Notes: generated by a model from the letters alone, not told the origin. A stretch of DNA of 34,553 bases from CAZDAM01 sp964503595 (GCA_964503595.1 CAZDAM010000026.1:1-34553); one strand, 5' to 3'. Counted from the first letter of the stretch, positions 21,301 through 29,198 are shown. Translations and numbers: made by a program.

Positions 21301-24300
21301 AGATTGACGGTCTGAAACGAGGCTCCGCTGTCAGCTGAGACATAGGCATCATTGGCACCGGGATTGAAGCCAAAGACATTTCCTCCCGAAGCGGCCTGTA
21401 CTTTCTGAAATCCAGGTGTTGCATTCGGGGCCAGCCAGCCTGTTCCTTCGTCATTGGAACGATACAGCTGATCTCTGAGGACAAAGACCCAGGAGCCAGC
21501 CGCAGCAAAGGATTGGACAGCTCCTCTCTGCGAACCAGGATCCACCGGAAAAAACTCAAAACTGTCACCATTCTGGCGGAAAATTCTCTGGCCCTGCCTG
21601 AGATAGAGTTTGTCGGCCAGAATAACCTCGGTGTCATCCAGAGAGCCGGTCTGCCCGATCAGGCTGGCCTGATAGCTGTTTCCTCCATCACTGGTATGAG
21701 CCAGATAAACCAGATTACTACCCGAGGTATCCTGGGTCAGGGCTGTCCAGGCACTACTGCCAGAAGCATGGGCTGCCAGTACATGATTCAGGCTGGGGTG
21801 AATCGATTTGCCGAGAATCAGACCAGGAAAGCCGGCAATTCCGAAGAAACGGACCTTTCCATCGGCATTGAGAATGACGTCTGTGTCCCCGGAGAAGTTA
21901 TTGGCAAAGACCATGGGGAGACGGTTGGTTATGGAGCCAAGGGTCCCTGTACCTGAGCCTGTAATGACGGAGAAACTCCAGTCTTTCCTGTCGCTGTAGT
22001 GTCCCTGGAAATTGGTTCCGTTCTGGAAAATGGCGAAGCTTCGATCCGTGTTGTACTGAAGATCAAAGGCCAGAGTGTTGGAAGCTACACTCAGAGTGTC
22101 GGTAAAGGCCTGCCCTCCATCGGTACTGACCCTGACACTGGTTCCGGTTTTCCCGAGGTTCCAGATGATATTGTCATCCGGCAGCCAGAGCACCTGACCG
22201 GCAACTCCAGGGGCTTCAACGGCTTTCCAGCTGCTACCCCCGTCATAACTCAGGTAGATGGCATTTCCTGCACTTAGGATGGCCTGAAGGTTGTTGGCAA
22301 ATTCCACGTCTTCGATGGTGGTCGGAAAAGTCCGGACCAGAAAGAATTCCTGACCGGAATTGGTGGACATATAAAGCCGGTTTCCCTGAACTGCAAGCAC
22401 CCTGCTGGCACGGGAGCGGAAGAAATCAGGGCTTTGGGAAATGCCGTGAGACGCCTGAATCGGGGACTTCCAGTCCTGCATCATGTAGAGGCCATTTGAA
22501 TCACTCAGGAGGACGGTTCCATCCGAAAGAACCGTCATGTTTTCCGGAATCTGCAAGTTCCCCCGGTTTTCCATGGAGCGGAAGCCAAAGGTGCTGGCAT
22601 CTGCCAGACGGATATTGGAGGAAACAAAGGTATTGGAAGCAAACTGATCCGAAGTCAGGGTAAAGTCTGCGATATGAGTGGTCAGGATACTTGAATCGGC
22701 AAAGCGGTCGTTCTCCAGGGTATTGGTCTGAATATGCCGGGACAGAACTGATTCGTCCCCGAAATCTGCTGTCAGAATACTGAGGTCGATGATATTTGAA
22801 GTAGCAATGCTTGCCGGGGCAAAAACCCTTGTGGTCAGAGCACCGCTCGCCAGATGCTCATCTCCCAGGCTTTGGGACTGGATTCGATCAAAGGCAACAC
22901 TGGCCGGATCGATCTCATTGGTGCCAATGCTTTGATTGGCAAAGCTTGAGGCATTCAGGGTCTGGGGATGAAGGTTGGCCTCGCTTAAATTCTGGGGAGT
23001 GAAACGATCTTCGGTCAGGGTGGAGAGAGCCAGAAGTCCTGAAGTGACTGCTCCCGACTGAAAATGCCCGTCTGTCAGAATGGCGAGGGCGAAAACCGAG
23101 GAATCCAGGCTTTGATCCAGAATATCCGTACTTTCAAGGGTGTGATCCAGCACGATGCGTGAATTCAGGACTCCATCAGGAATATGGGAGTCGATGATTT
23201 CTCCGTTCTGGACATGAATTCCCAGCAGCTGGTAGCTGGCAATGCTGCGGGAATCGGCGCTGCTCAAGTCCAGATGCTCTGCTGTGATGGCATTCAGGGC
23301 GAAGTTTGAGCTGAACAGGGAATAGTCTCTGATTTTGGCATTGGTGATCTGCTGGTTCTGGATTTTTGCGGAAATGATGGCATCATTGGCGAGGACTCCG
23401 GCGGTCAGAAGACCGGCTGGAATATGGCTGGTGAGAATCGAGAGATCGACAAGGTTTGTGGTCATCAGGGAGTTTGTTGCCACGATTCGGGCACTGATGC
23501 TGTCCTGGGCAATATCCTGAGTCTGAATGGATCCTGCCACGAACCGATCCCATGGGATCTGCCGGGTGTTGATATCAAGAGAAGTGATCGAAGATTCGTT
23601 CAGAGAGATAGTCGAGATGGACGCGCTTAACACCTTGTCACTGTTGACGCTGTTATCCGCAAATTTATTCAGGGTAAGGGCGGCGGTCATGAACTTGGCG
23701 GTTTCAATCGAATTGCTGATCCACTTGGAACCTGTGATGGAGCCATCAGCAAAGTCTTCATCCAGAAGCGAGGCATCCACAACATGAGTCGTGGTAATGG
23801 TGTTGGCTGAAATCTTGTTGAGAGTCAGGGCGGAATCGGTAATTGCCAGAAAGTCTATGGTATCCGTGGCAATCTGGGAAGATGCGAAAATCTGATCGGC
23901 AATTTTGTCATTGAGGACGGAAGCATTCTGAAACTGGGTGGTCACAAAGGACTGATCGGCAATCTTTTCACCCATGAGGGTCAGGGAAGCAATGTCGATA
24001 TTCTGAATGGAGCCCGCCTGAACCTGAGCACTGCTGATGATGTCCATACCAAGTTTGGACAAAAGAATGGAGCTGGCGGAAAAATCTTCTCCCAGCAGGG
24101 AAAGATCTACGAAATGACGGGTCTGAATCGCGCGATCGGCAATTTTATGCTGGGCCGGGTCCAGGTTATGGAGGATTGTGGCGGTTGCGATATCAACCGG
24201 CTGGATGGTGTTCGATGCGATTCTGAAGGAATCCAGAGCGTCATTGAGAATGACCCCACGGGTCAGGTTATTGGTGGCTATGACGGATTCCAGCAGGGAA

Positions 24301-27300
24301 TAGTCCCGGATTCTTATCGAAGTGATGGCATTCAGATCAAAATCTTCGTTCAGAAGGGTAAAGGTCAGGATCTTGCTGGTATCGATCGCATCATCCTGAA
24401 TTTTGTCTGAACTGAGGGCCAGATCAGAGATGCTCTCCCCAAACAGGCTGTCGATTCTGATTTTAGAAGAATCCACGGCCCCGGTGGACACCTTGGACTG
24501 AAGGATTGCGGCATCCGAAATTTTGTCGCTGGTCACGGCAGAAGAGACAAAAACCCGGATGGGGAGGGTTCCGGGCACAATTTTTACTGAACTGATGGAT
24601 CCGGGCATCAGATTCCAGCCGCTCAGAGACTCATCCAGCACGGTGCGTGAATTCAGGGTCCCCGTCTGGATATGCGTGGATTCGACTGCCATCAGGGCAA
24701 TATTCAGATTGCTGACAGCCCCGCTTTGAAGTACGGAACTGCTCAGGGTTGCCACCGCGAGACTGCGGGCACTTAAAGTCCGGTTCTGGAAATGGTGGCT
24801 GGCCAGAATCCCGGATGCCAGGGAGTCTCCAAGAATGGATGTGTCCTTGATACGCGAAGTCCCGATGGTTCCATCCAGAATGGAATCATGGGCTGCTCCA
24901 GAGCCCCCCACGCCGGTGATTCCGGCGCCGGACCCCTGAAACAGGCCGGCTTCGACAAGACCGGACTCCCAAACGCTGAAAACAGTACTGGTATCTGACT
25001 GGCGAACCGCGAAAAGAGGCAGGCCGGTAGAGGGAGCTTTGGGGCGAATGCTCAAAACAGTACTGGTGGCTGTCAGGATCTGGCTTCCATGAAGGGCCTT
25101 GAATTCGCGGTTCAGAGTCGTAATCGCAGAGGCTTCGATGGTATTGGCCACATCCAGACGGGCGAACTCATGAATGGGAACCCCGCCAATCTTGTCGTGG
25201 GAGTGGAGTCGGTCGGCAAACCCTCCATCCTGCAAATCTCTCAGATCTCCCGGAGTGACAAGAATCCCGGCTCCGCTGGAGTCATCAGCAATCCGGATTC
25301 CTGTCGACTGGCGGGAGTGGACGTAGGAATTGGTGAAGATACTGGTACCAGTCCGGGTCATGGTGGTGGATTTCTGCACGATCAGGGATTGCAGATGAAG
25401 GAGGGTCTGGCCCGTGGACTGGGCACTTGAATCCATGAAATAGCTCAGGGCCTTGATGTGCTCGGCAGTGCTTCTTTCCAGAATATCCAGACTCATCATG
25501 GAGGAATGATCATCCAGATTGGCGATGAAGCCATTTTCGGTATCGATAAGCCAGGGTGCACTGACTCCTTCTGAGGCACTCAGGGAGCCGGTAAGCTGAA
25601 GGGCCTGAATCACCGAGGAGGATGAGGGGTTGAGAAAATAGGATGTGTCATCCCGATCCAGAATCTGGCTGAGCTGGGCAGTCCTGGCTTCCAGATGGAT
25701 CCCGGAGACTCCGGCAAGACTCAGATTCTTACTGGCCGAAGGCCCGATCACAACTGTGGTCAGGGTATTGGAGTTGTCGGAAAGCATCAGATCATTTCCG
25801 TCCCTGGCCAGGCTTAAAGCACCGGCAAAGGCGACACTCTGATCAAAGAGGGCATCATGGTAGAGGGTAAAATGTCCGGTGTTATCCATACGAAAGGCTG
25901 TGGTAACCAGGACCGGGTTGGTGCTGGCGAATCCGGATGCTTCCCCGTTGGTCAGAGGAGATGGAGGAGGATTGGCGCTTCTCCAGGCTTCCAGCATGTG
26001 GGTGACGATTCTCATGGTCTGCATGGAGGTAGGCAGATTGAGATTGACGGAACCGCCCTCAACTCTCAACGACCCGGCAATGTTCAGACTTCCCAGAAAC
26101 AGATCATCACTCAGGCTCAGGGACTGGGCAATCAGATGGCCGGTTTCATCTACAGAGAAAGGACGGGTGGTACCATTTTCAATGGCCAGGGCTCTTCGGT
26201 AGACAAAATGCCCGACGGTGGTATTGGACAGGGCTTCCACAGACTGATTTCCGTAAAAAGTTCCCTGGGAAATCAGATCACTGGCAAAGCTTACCGGGCC
26301 GGAACTGACAAGACTTTCTGCCAGCTCAAAGTCCCTGAGTCGGGTGGTGGCTGAGGGGTCCAGCAGGAAGCCTGGATCATTGACATCCCGAAGATGGGGA
26401 GCGAGAACTTCATCCAGAACCGTCATATCCCTGTAAAGAGTTGCGGATCCGGCATGACTCAGGGCCTGGACCAGGGTCAGGTTACCCAGAATAGTGAGGT
26501 CTCCTCCGGAAAGGATCTGAATGGCATTCATGCGACTCCGTCCACTTGGATCGATGCGGTAGGCCGCATCGTCACTTTCTTCGAGGGCCTGGGCCTGAAG
26601 GTAGGTTCCTGCACCGGAGAGGGAGATGCCGCCGGAAGTTGAAAAATTGCCGTTTACAACCAGAGATCCACCGATATCGAGGTTACTGTTGATTTTCATG
26701 CCCCCGCGGGCATACAGGGTTCCATCCAGCTGAAGTCCATGAATGTGGCTGTTTCCGGGTGCATCGATATAAAACGCCGGATCGTCCAGATCCGAGAGAA
26801 GGGAAGAACGCAGGTCGTTTTCAATGGCAATACGATGGACCCGGACGGTTTCGGCAAAGGTGGCATTTCCGCTTACTGTGACAACCTGGGAAACTTCGAT
26901 CGATCCGGTTGCCCTTAAGGTATTGAGCCTTGAGGTGGAGGATGGATGAAGGTAATAGGAAGGATCCAGCCGATCCACAAAACGTCCCTGTTCGGGATGG
27001 CCACTTGAGCCATCGTTTACGCCGGCATCAATCAGTCTTTCCAGTTTCTTTTCACTGTAGGGAGTTCCGGGGTCAAATGTCAGGGTCTGGACTCTCAGAT
27101 CGGAGGGCATATAGGTGTAGATATTCTGTCCACCGGGCTGGTTGATTGTGATGCTGTCCCTGACAATAAGGGGTTTGATTCCATCCTGAACCCCGTTTTT
27201 GAAGAGACGGACATTGTTGGTTACTTCCACCTCTGAAATCCGGGCGGTTCCGGCATGCAGGTTCATGGGGGTCGGGGGAGCTGCCGGGGTATCGGGATTG

Positions 27301-29198
27301 AACAGTGGATTTTCGAGACTTAAGGTTGGGGTGGGGGCATTGGCCGGCCCATAGGAGCGCACATAGGCATTGAAGATATCGCCTTCAATCCTGGCCTTAT
27401 AGGTGTTGTTGATTCCTCCCTCCATCGGAGAACGAACAAAAATCGCATAATCAAAGATGTTGTCTTCCGTGAGAGTTACCGGCCCCAGGCGGGTTACGGC
27501 CTCGGTGGGCAGAATTCTGCGGACCAGCCTTTTGCCGGCACTGGACTGGTTGATCAGATCAACGATCATGCCGGCTGATGCTGTGTCGGCTTCATGGACG
27601 TGGGATTCAACCAGATACCCATCATTGGGATGGGTCCAGGATTCGAAATCGGCGTAGCAGGAAGCGGGGATTCCCACAATGGGCAAAGGAGCTCCGGTAC
27701 TGGTCCTGCATGGATCCACATCCCGGTATTTGTCCTGGGCTGTGGGGCTGGAACAGTAGTCTTCCCTTAAGGCCATATGGTACTGGCCATCTTTCTGGCA
27801 GACCGGGGCCAGGGATACCAGATCAAAAATGGTGTAGGCCGTCATGGGGCTCATGAGGGCTTTTTCGATATTGACGGACTGGGAAGCACGGGAGCTTCCG
27901 ACGACATCGGACTTGAGAATGGCACTGTGAAGAACGGTTGTGTCTCCGGGGGCAATCCGGTAGGGGCCGAATCCGCTTTCTGTCTCCAGAAAAGGAGAAT
28001 GCATGACCGGAGCAATGATGGCTCCCGAGGTCATGAACAGAAAACCGGTACTGGTACTTTGGGCCGGAAGGCCACGGACTGTCATCTCACCGGGAGTTGT
28101 TCCGCTGGCGGCAATGGTCAGGCGGTTGAGGCGGGAATAGTGAGTGCTGTCATTCTCAGAAGGATAGGGATCCAGACGAAAGTCCGAGTAAGGTTCCCCG
28201 CTGAAGGGTTCACAGTCGTCCAGCTCTACAGGATTCAGGGGATTGCGGAAACAGTGCTCCAGCGAAGTTCCTTCATAGGTGCCCGAATCATTGCCGCTGA
28301 TGTCAATCCGGCTGACTTCGACCTTGCCGTCGATCAGCATGTCGCGGGCTTCGAGATTACCCGGCAACTGGGGGATTCCGTTGAGGGTGAGTGGATGGAC
28401 ATTCACAGCCTGCAGATCGATCGTACCCTGACGTACATACATGCCCACATTGCCGGGCTGAAGCTGACTTATCGGATCAAACATCGGCTTGACGCTATAG
28501 GGCAGATTCCGGGACATGTTCTGGGATTTCATGGGAACCGGATTGCCCTGGTTGTCACGGGGAATCGTAATCAGAAGGCCGGTTCCGGCGGTGGCTCCGG
28601 GAACCGATAGATGCTGAATCAGCATGCGGTAGCGGTAATCGGGGCTATATCCCTTGCTCAGCATGTCCGGTGGTGTCCGGAGTTCCAGCATGGAGTCAAA
28701 GCCAGCCGAAAGGTTGGCCCGGGACTGAATGACAAGGCTGCCGGTTTTGGTATCGGCTCCCCGTACCGAGACGGAGCTGACCGAATAGGCATTTCCATCC
28801 ACCTGCATGGGCCCCAGCCAGGAAAAGGAACGGTTTGTACCATACGGTACGATTCCAAACGTCAACTGGATATTTCGGGTCCCGTCGAACAGCTCCTTGC
28901 CCAGTGGATTGAGCATCCCCAGACGCAGGGTGAAGATCCCGTCCCGGATGGTGACCTTTTCGTGATATTCCTGCCATAGGGTATTGCCATCGGGAGGAGG
29001 AAAGAAGGGTGGGCCGATTCCGGACTCGTGCAGGTTGACTTCCATGGTGAACGATCCGTTTTCCGGAGCACCGGTTTCCTCGGAGAGCAGGAAGCCCTGA
29101 TAGTTGATTGTGCGGATCAGGCCGTCATCCGCCAGCAGACCGGCATGACAGAAGAAGATCAAAAACAGATAGATCAGACGCATCTCGCAGAATGTCAT
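15387..29198 (-). CDS. Giant exported repeat/beta-propeller protein (contains assembly gap)
   Basis: About 4,603 codons including 34 unknown residues. Two starts are possible: ATG 29198, or ATG 29183, which gives a cleaner signal peptide (MRLIYLFLIFFCHAGLLA, then DDG). Neither has a clear SD. Residues 30-150 match the widespread secreted N-terminal domain (INYQGFLL ... LWQEYHEKVTIRDGIFTLRL). Residues about 150-1430 are beta-rich, with units such as YRIDPSGRSRM and FLLDPSATTRL, and HxH landmarks SHVHE (533) and LHSHD (1332). Ten-residue repeats cover about 1437-2205, 2790-3178, 3426-3646 and 3883-4500. Between them lie a seven-Asp-box BNR block (2208-2788) and two TolB-like propeller blocks (3178-3426 and 3646-3883). 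The C-terminus has LHRHN and two cysteines (LRCQGL, GGFCIT) before the N gap; after it the frame ends in AHYCF. Because gap length is unknown, the last 14 residues and the stop are uncertain. It is probably a cell-surface or secreted fibre; its exact role is unknown. Confidence 0.87.
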   Translation of the reverse strand: MTFCEMRLIYLFLIFFCHAGLLADDGLIRTINYQGFLLSEETGAPENGSFTMEVNLHESGIGPPFFPPPDGNTLWQEYHEKVTIRDGIFTLRLGMLNPLGKELFDGTRNIQLTFGIVPYGTNRSFSWLGPMQVDGNAYSVSSVSVRGADTKTGSLVIQSRANLSAGFDSMLELRTPPDMLSKGYSPDYRYRMLIQHLSVPGATAGTGLLITIPRDNQGNPVPMKSQNMSRNLPYSVKPMFDPISQLQPGNVGMYVRQGTIDLQAVNVHPLTLNGIPQLPGNLEARDMLIDGKVEVSRIDISGNDSGTYEGTSLEHCFRNPLNPVELDDCEPFSGEPYSDFRLDPYPSENDSTHYSRLNRLTIAASGTTPGEMTVRGLPAQSTSTGFLFMTSGAIIAPVMHSPFLETESGFGPYRIAPGDTTVLHSAILKSDVVGSSRASQSVNIEKALMSPMTAYTIFDLVSLAPVCQKDGQYHMALREDYCSSPTAQDKYRDVDPCRTSTGAPLPIVGIPASCYADFESWTHPNDGYLVESHVHEADTASAGMIVDLINQSSAGKRLVRRILPTEAVTRLGPVTLTEDNIFDYAIFVRSPMEGGINNTYKARIEGDIFNAYVRSYGPANAPTPTLSLENPLFNPDTPAAPPTPMNLHAGTARISEVEVTNNVRLFKNGVQDGIKPLIVRDSITINQPGGQNIYTYMPSDLRVQTLTFDPGTPYSEKKLERLIDAGVNDGSSGHPEQGRFVDRLDPSYYLHPSSTSRLNTLRATGSIEVSQVVTVSGNATFAETVRVHRIAIENDLRSSLLSDLDDPAFYIDAPGNSHIHGLQLDGTLYARGGMKINSNLDIGGSLVVNGNFSTSGGISLSGAGTYLQAQALEESDDAAYRIDPSGRSRMNAIQILSGGDLTILGNLTLVQALSHAGSATLYRDMTVLDEVLAPHLRDVNDPGFLLDPSATTRLRDFELAESLVSSGPVSFASDLISQGTFYGNQSVEALSNTTVGHFVYRRALAIENGTTRPFSVDETGHLIAQSLSLSDDLFLGSLNIAGSLRVEGGSVNLNLPTSMQTMRIVTHMLEAWRSANPPPSPLTNGEASGFASTNPVLVTTAFRMDNTGHFTLYHDALFDQSVAFAGALSLARDGNDLMLSDNSNTLTTVVIGPSASKNLSLAGVSGIHLEARTAQLSQILDRDDTSYFLNPSSSSVIQALQLTGSLSASEGVSAPWLIDTENGFIANLDDHSSMMSLDILERSTAEHIKALSYFMDSSAQSTGQTLLHLQSLIVQKSTTMTRTGTSIFTNSYVHSRQSTGIRIADDSSGAGILVTPGDLRDLQDGGFADRLHSHDKIGGVPIHEFARLDVANTIEASAITTLNREFKALHGSQILTATSTVLSIRPKAPSTGLPLFAVRQSDTSTVFSVWESGLVEAGLFQGSGAGITGVGGSGAAHDSILDGTIGTSRIKDTSILGDSLASGILASHHFQNRTLSARSLAVATLSSSVLQSGAVSNLNIALMAVESTHIQTGTLNSRTVLDESLSGWNLMPGSISSVKIVPGTLPIRVFVSSAVTSDKISDAAILQSKVSTGAVDSSKIRIDSLFGESISDLALSSDKIQDDAIDTSKILTFTLLNEDFDLNAITSIRIRDYSLLESVIATNNLTRGVILNDALDSFRIASNTIQPVDIATATILHNLDPAQHKIADRAIQTRHFVDLSLLGEDFSASSILLSKLGMDIISSAQVQAGSIQNIDIASLTLMGEKIADQSFVTTQFQNASVLNDKIADQIFASSQIATDTIDFLAITDSALTLNKISANTITTTHVVDASLLDEDFADGSITGSKWISNSIETAKFMTAALTLNKFADNSVNSDKVLSASISTISLNESSITSLDINTRQIPWDRFVAGSIQTQDIAQDSISARIVATNSLMTTNLVDLSILTSHIPAGLLTAGVLANDAIISAKIQNQQITNAKIRDYSLFSSNFALNAITAEHLDLSSADSRSIASYQLLGIHVQNGEIIDSHIPDGVLNSRIVLDHTLESTDILDQSLDSSVFALAILTDGHFQSGAVTSGLLALSTLTEDRFTPQNLSEANLHPQTLNASSFANQSIGTNEIDPASVAFDRIQSQSLGDEHLASGALTTRVFAPASIATSNIIDLSILTADFGDESVLSRHIQTNTLENDRFADSSILTTHIADFTLTSDQFASNTFVSSNIRLADASTFGFRSMENRGNLQIPENMTVLSDGTVLLSDSNGLYMMQDWKSPIQASHGISQSPDFFRSRASRVLAVQGNRLYMSTNSGQEFFLVRTFPTTIEDVEFANNLQAILSAGNAIYLSYDGGSSWKAVEAPGVAGQVLWLPDDNIIWNLGKTGTSVRVSTDGGQAFTDTLSVASNTLAFDLQYNTDRSFAIFQNGTNFQGHYSDRKDWSFSVITGSGTGTLGSITNRLPMVFANNFSGDTDVILNADGKVRFFGIAGFPGLILGKSIHPSLNHVLAAHASGSSAWTALTQDTSGSNLVYLAHTSDGGNSYQASLIGQTGSLDDTEVILADKLYLRQGQRIFRQNGDSFEFFPVDPGSQRGAVQSFAAAGSWVFVLRDQLYRSNDEGTGWLAPNATPGFQKVQAASGGNVFGFNPGANDAYVSADSGASFQTVNLGSPIRSSAFFNTNSVLFVRDGGYVAQVDELRNVNQMLFSSSVAVKAAWPDREGGVWALGVNGEVWHAPSFGATIQNFTANAQIDATAVNLCSSSTETAIVVGPYSVTKITQDAGASWELLLPPTYASSNFTSCQILADGSIYLGTGGQETLVYRKGEGIQGQKLQNLTLADTSLGSGFGQSQIRTRGLSGIDLAPVSVSGDTLTSYSVQTAHIGLGQVEASKTIARTLTSRTLAPASVTHIKIAGDIHGDKISDSVLLGEDFAELGVDYELIRIQSMTSNLISTLPAQALMQEDFGPSPIKGSALFPSSFAGSRLASATLGNQHLQDQSIRAMHLRSRSLSSHAVQAGTIDYRRIGPGSIEQRHFAGGSVDGSRLATKAYWNDNLQNDSVQSGTFLSGSITSEEIQGRIFAGGLIEDESIRFDSILPDSLEAQHFTVNSIRGEDFVEASITMAQIATGAVGAETIATGSIEDFHLTTGVVTSSKIDTPSVSGIHIMLTTITANRLIDNEYTGGKIVAGTLTESKIAERTLTSGNLSNLTEAALFDGAIGQTRARLYYSDEVSLFERRPYQSDRLVASLSPLGGGDISYSRVSSKGDKLVFRNTSTGDLWWVDLFSGQMHNLGLNLANLPIMLAWTNSTSQRIDYKQGNSDRTYTHDLESGPVTDEIVTAAGSSGAGAIVKANANSSPVWISGGTLNGSGSTCAIPGGLQSNVGVSGQAAYSAGTNGTSLYVCERGTANMQIYTDSVTTFLHQPRDNQHVYYIGSGQLKRVRGDGDGPIETLFDVSGLNTATMALYTGHALKDGEADSSLLANNALDSSHLASLSVTSGIFSGTPVQAQHLHDQSVVERTIQTGVLTSNRIQSAELEAQDLANLSLEGRHFLADTITAAKIGDGEIRGTSMGAQQILTRHLASGSVNAAQIQARAIARRSIQDSAANLASQIEANAVTSSNMAAEVVTSGHVVDAGIDSDHIQNQSIRAGQLSLNAIQSQHLAERILDSVHLSSILTQGNLASEAIGPNDGWYVFIQGGDVYRANLNGGAPSSWIGGGTATRIRRSRFGNFFLRSQSSGDTGIHITNSPTALRTLTTNLAETYDESRNLFVAKNGGPVTVYKDSLNQAVKSFSIGNTDVDFSPYSEDLLWANNQELKRGSYALGTDSVIQTADSNIIEARFGPDEKLFYATAGGVYESGGTTLYTTTATISGISPSQTTTRLLVLINNGGTHEIVEINSSLAAPQSARLLYSSGTAITDLELLPFTPVAENSVASIAGGAVTTSRIAARSILSSQLDTLAIAGRSLTQDSFTSDVLAASAITNAKASGNYTVDKIADRGVTGNNIADGTITNSMLDTQEVTSGHILAKDLIAARFTGLLDADRLANQTLEGNRLQVGTITPNQITSEAVEQSHILPDSLSSRHVVNGIITWDQIVNASIQGSRILTGAITTAKLKNNAITDNSAIQSGSMTDTALAAGAITGSEIPNNGIDATSYLRDEGFGGGIFDNNSISAAKLNNVSGANFGAASIGEDKLANNLTGASLAPGILNSVHLKNGTFSRSAFASQAVSGWHIQTNELQGAKMADDAIQTANLASLGVPGSLLSGSITNAQLKASGLNQNSFNQAIAAGSVSSLNLVAADFTESVGNRLTVADLSDQSVSGRVIGAGNISETELDDSPIVTSSGSGLRLGSLEIQGSKVQASSLNGRIIADSALTASDINGTIAADRIAQNTLETNRLNPIGNADFQENIFQSVHIADNLVPAEKLIGTISVNNITGVSGPEFALEAFDNSNVANSTLKSEDLAPGTVLDSRVTNLSWTHIQDGAFTTDKIADGVLNNNKVSNSADITMDKIQGQKITVSAKISNIRTADLDLSGSSPNLAKLFNRDGDANSLHRHNPLEQKLRCQGLNKVGDIAGGFCITNTITDTWANHRSXXXXXXXXXXXXXXXXXXXXXXXXXXXXXXXXXXAPANTDSVKAHYCF
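15434..15533. other. Assembly gap of 100 N inside the 3' end of the first giant gene
   Basis: Exactly 100 undetermined bases, a length often used as a placeholder for a gap of unknown size. It interrupts the C-terminal coding region of the upstream giant gene, 45 bases before its apparent stop at 15387-15389. Of the three frames downstream of the gap, one stops at 15387, one at 15356 and the third runs in frame into the downstream giant gene. The true relation between the two genes therefore cannot be settled from this assembly. Confidence 0.99.
15700..18920 (-). repeat. Decapeptide-repeat blocks 3 and 4 with an intervening propeller-like block
   Basis: From 18920 to about 18262 lie about 22 ten-residue units (for example SGSVNAAQIQ, NQSIRAGQLS). 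About 237 residues of propeller-like sequence follow to about 17550 (GWYVFIQGGDVYRANL, SEDLLWANNQELKRG, KLFYATAGGVYESGG). About 62 more units run to about 15700 (TGAITTAKLK, DGTITNSMLD, NNSISAAKLN). These late units are closest to the common DGAITSAKL form seen in tail-fibre-like proteins. Confidence 0.75.
18920..19665 (-). other. TolB-like beta-propeller block in the upstream giant protein
   Basis: About 248 residues without the decapeptide pattern, rich in aromatic beta-strands such as YSRVSSKGDKLVFRN and LWWVDLFSGQ. This is the style of TolB/WD40-like propeller blades (S.dG..L.F....GdLw..D...G). The number of blades cannot be counted securely by eye. Two cysteines (STCAIPGG, YVCERGT) may form a disulfide. 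Confidence 0.55.
19665..20835 (-). repeat. Decapeptide-repeat block 2 of the upstream giant protein
   Basis: About 39 ten-residue units of the same kind as block 1, for example AGTIDYRRIG, SGSITSEEIQ, ENDIxxx-type and TGAVGAETIA. The block resumes directly after the BNR region and ends at LSNLTEAALFDGAIGQ, before a TolB-like block. One unit carries the recurring LLGEDF variant. Confidence 0.75.
20835..22575 (-). other. BNR/Asp-box beta-propeller-like block in the upstream giant protein
   Basis: The decapeptide pattern stops at FGFRSMENRGN and gives way to about 580 residues carrying seven Asp-box-like motifs (S/T-x-D-x-G-x-x-W/F): STNSGQEFF, SYDGGSSW, STDGGQAF, TSDGGNSY, SNDEGTGW, SADSGASF and TQDAGASW. 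Asp-boxes mark the blades of sialidase-like and Ycf48-like propellers. No catalytic sialidase arginine triad was identified, so a binding or structural role is more likely than an enzymatic one (inference). Confidence 0.75.
22575..24896 (-). repeat. Decapeptide-repeat block 1 of the upstream giant protein
   Basis: About 76 back-to-back ten-residue units with consensus xxSIxSxxIx, for example DNSVNSDKVL, ESSITSLDIN, AGSIQTQDIA, NDAIISAKIQ and LNAITAEHLD. A hydrophobic residue recurs every five positions, as in pentapeptide-type beta-helices, but without the A(D/N)LXX signature. Similar decapeptides (DGSITSAKI type) are known from phage tail fibres and bacterial fibre proteins. Units are strongly diverged at DNA level, so this is an old expansion. 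A variant unit with LLxEDF recurs inside it. Confidence 0.85.

Noticed and set aside
20835..22575. Sialidase enzyme
   Set aside because: Asp-boxes alone mark a propeller fold; the catalytic arginine triad and FRIP motif were not found.
27777..28610. Plus-strand open frame of 277 codons
   Set aside because: Antisense to the upstream giant's beta-rich region; no domain, no start signal, and the giant frame is clearly coding.
1..29198. CRISPR array or DNA-level tandem repeats in the giant genes
   Set aside because: The periodicity of 30 bases is at protein level; units differ strongly in DNA sequence and lack identical repeats with unique spacers.
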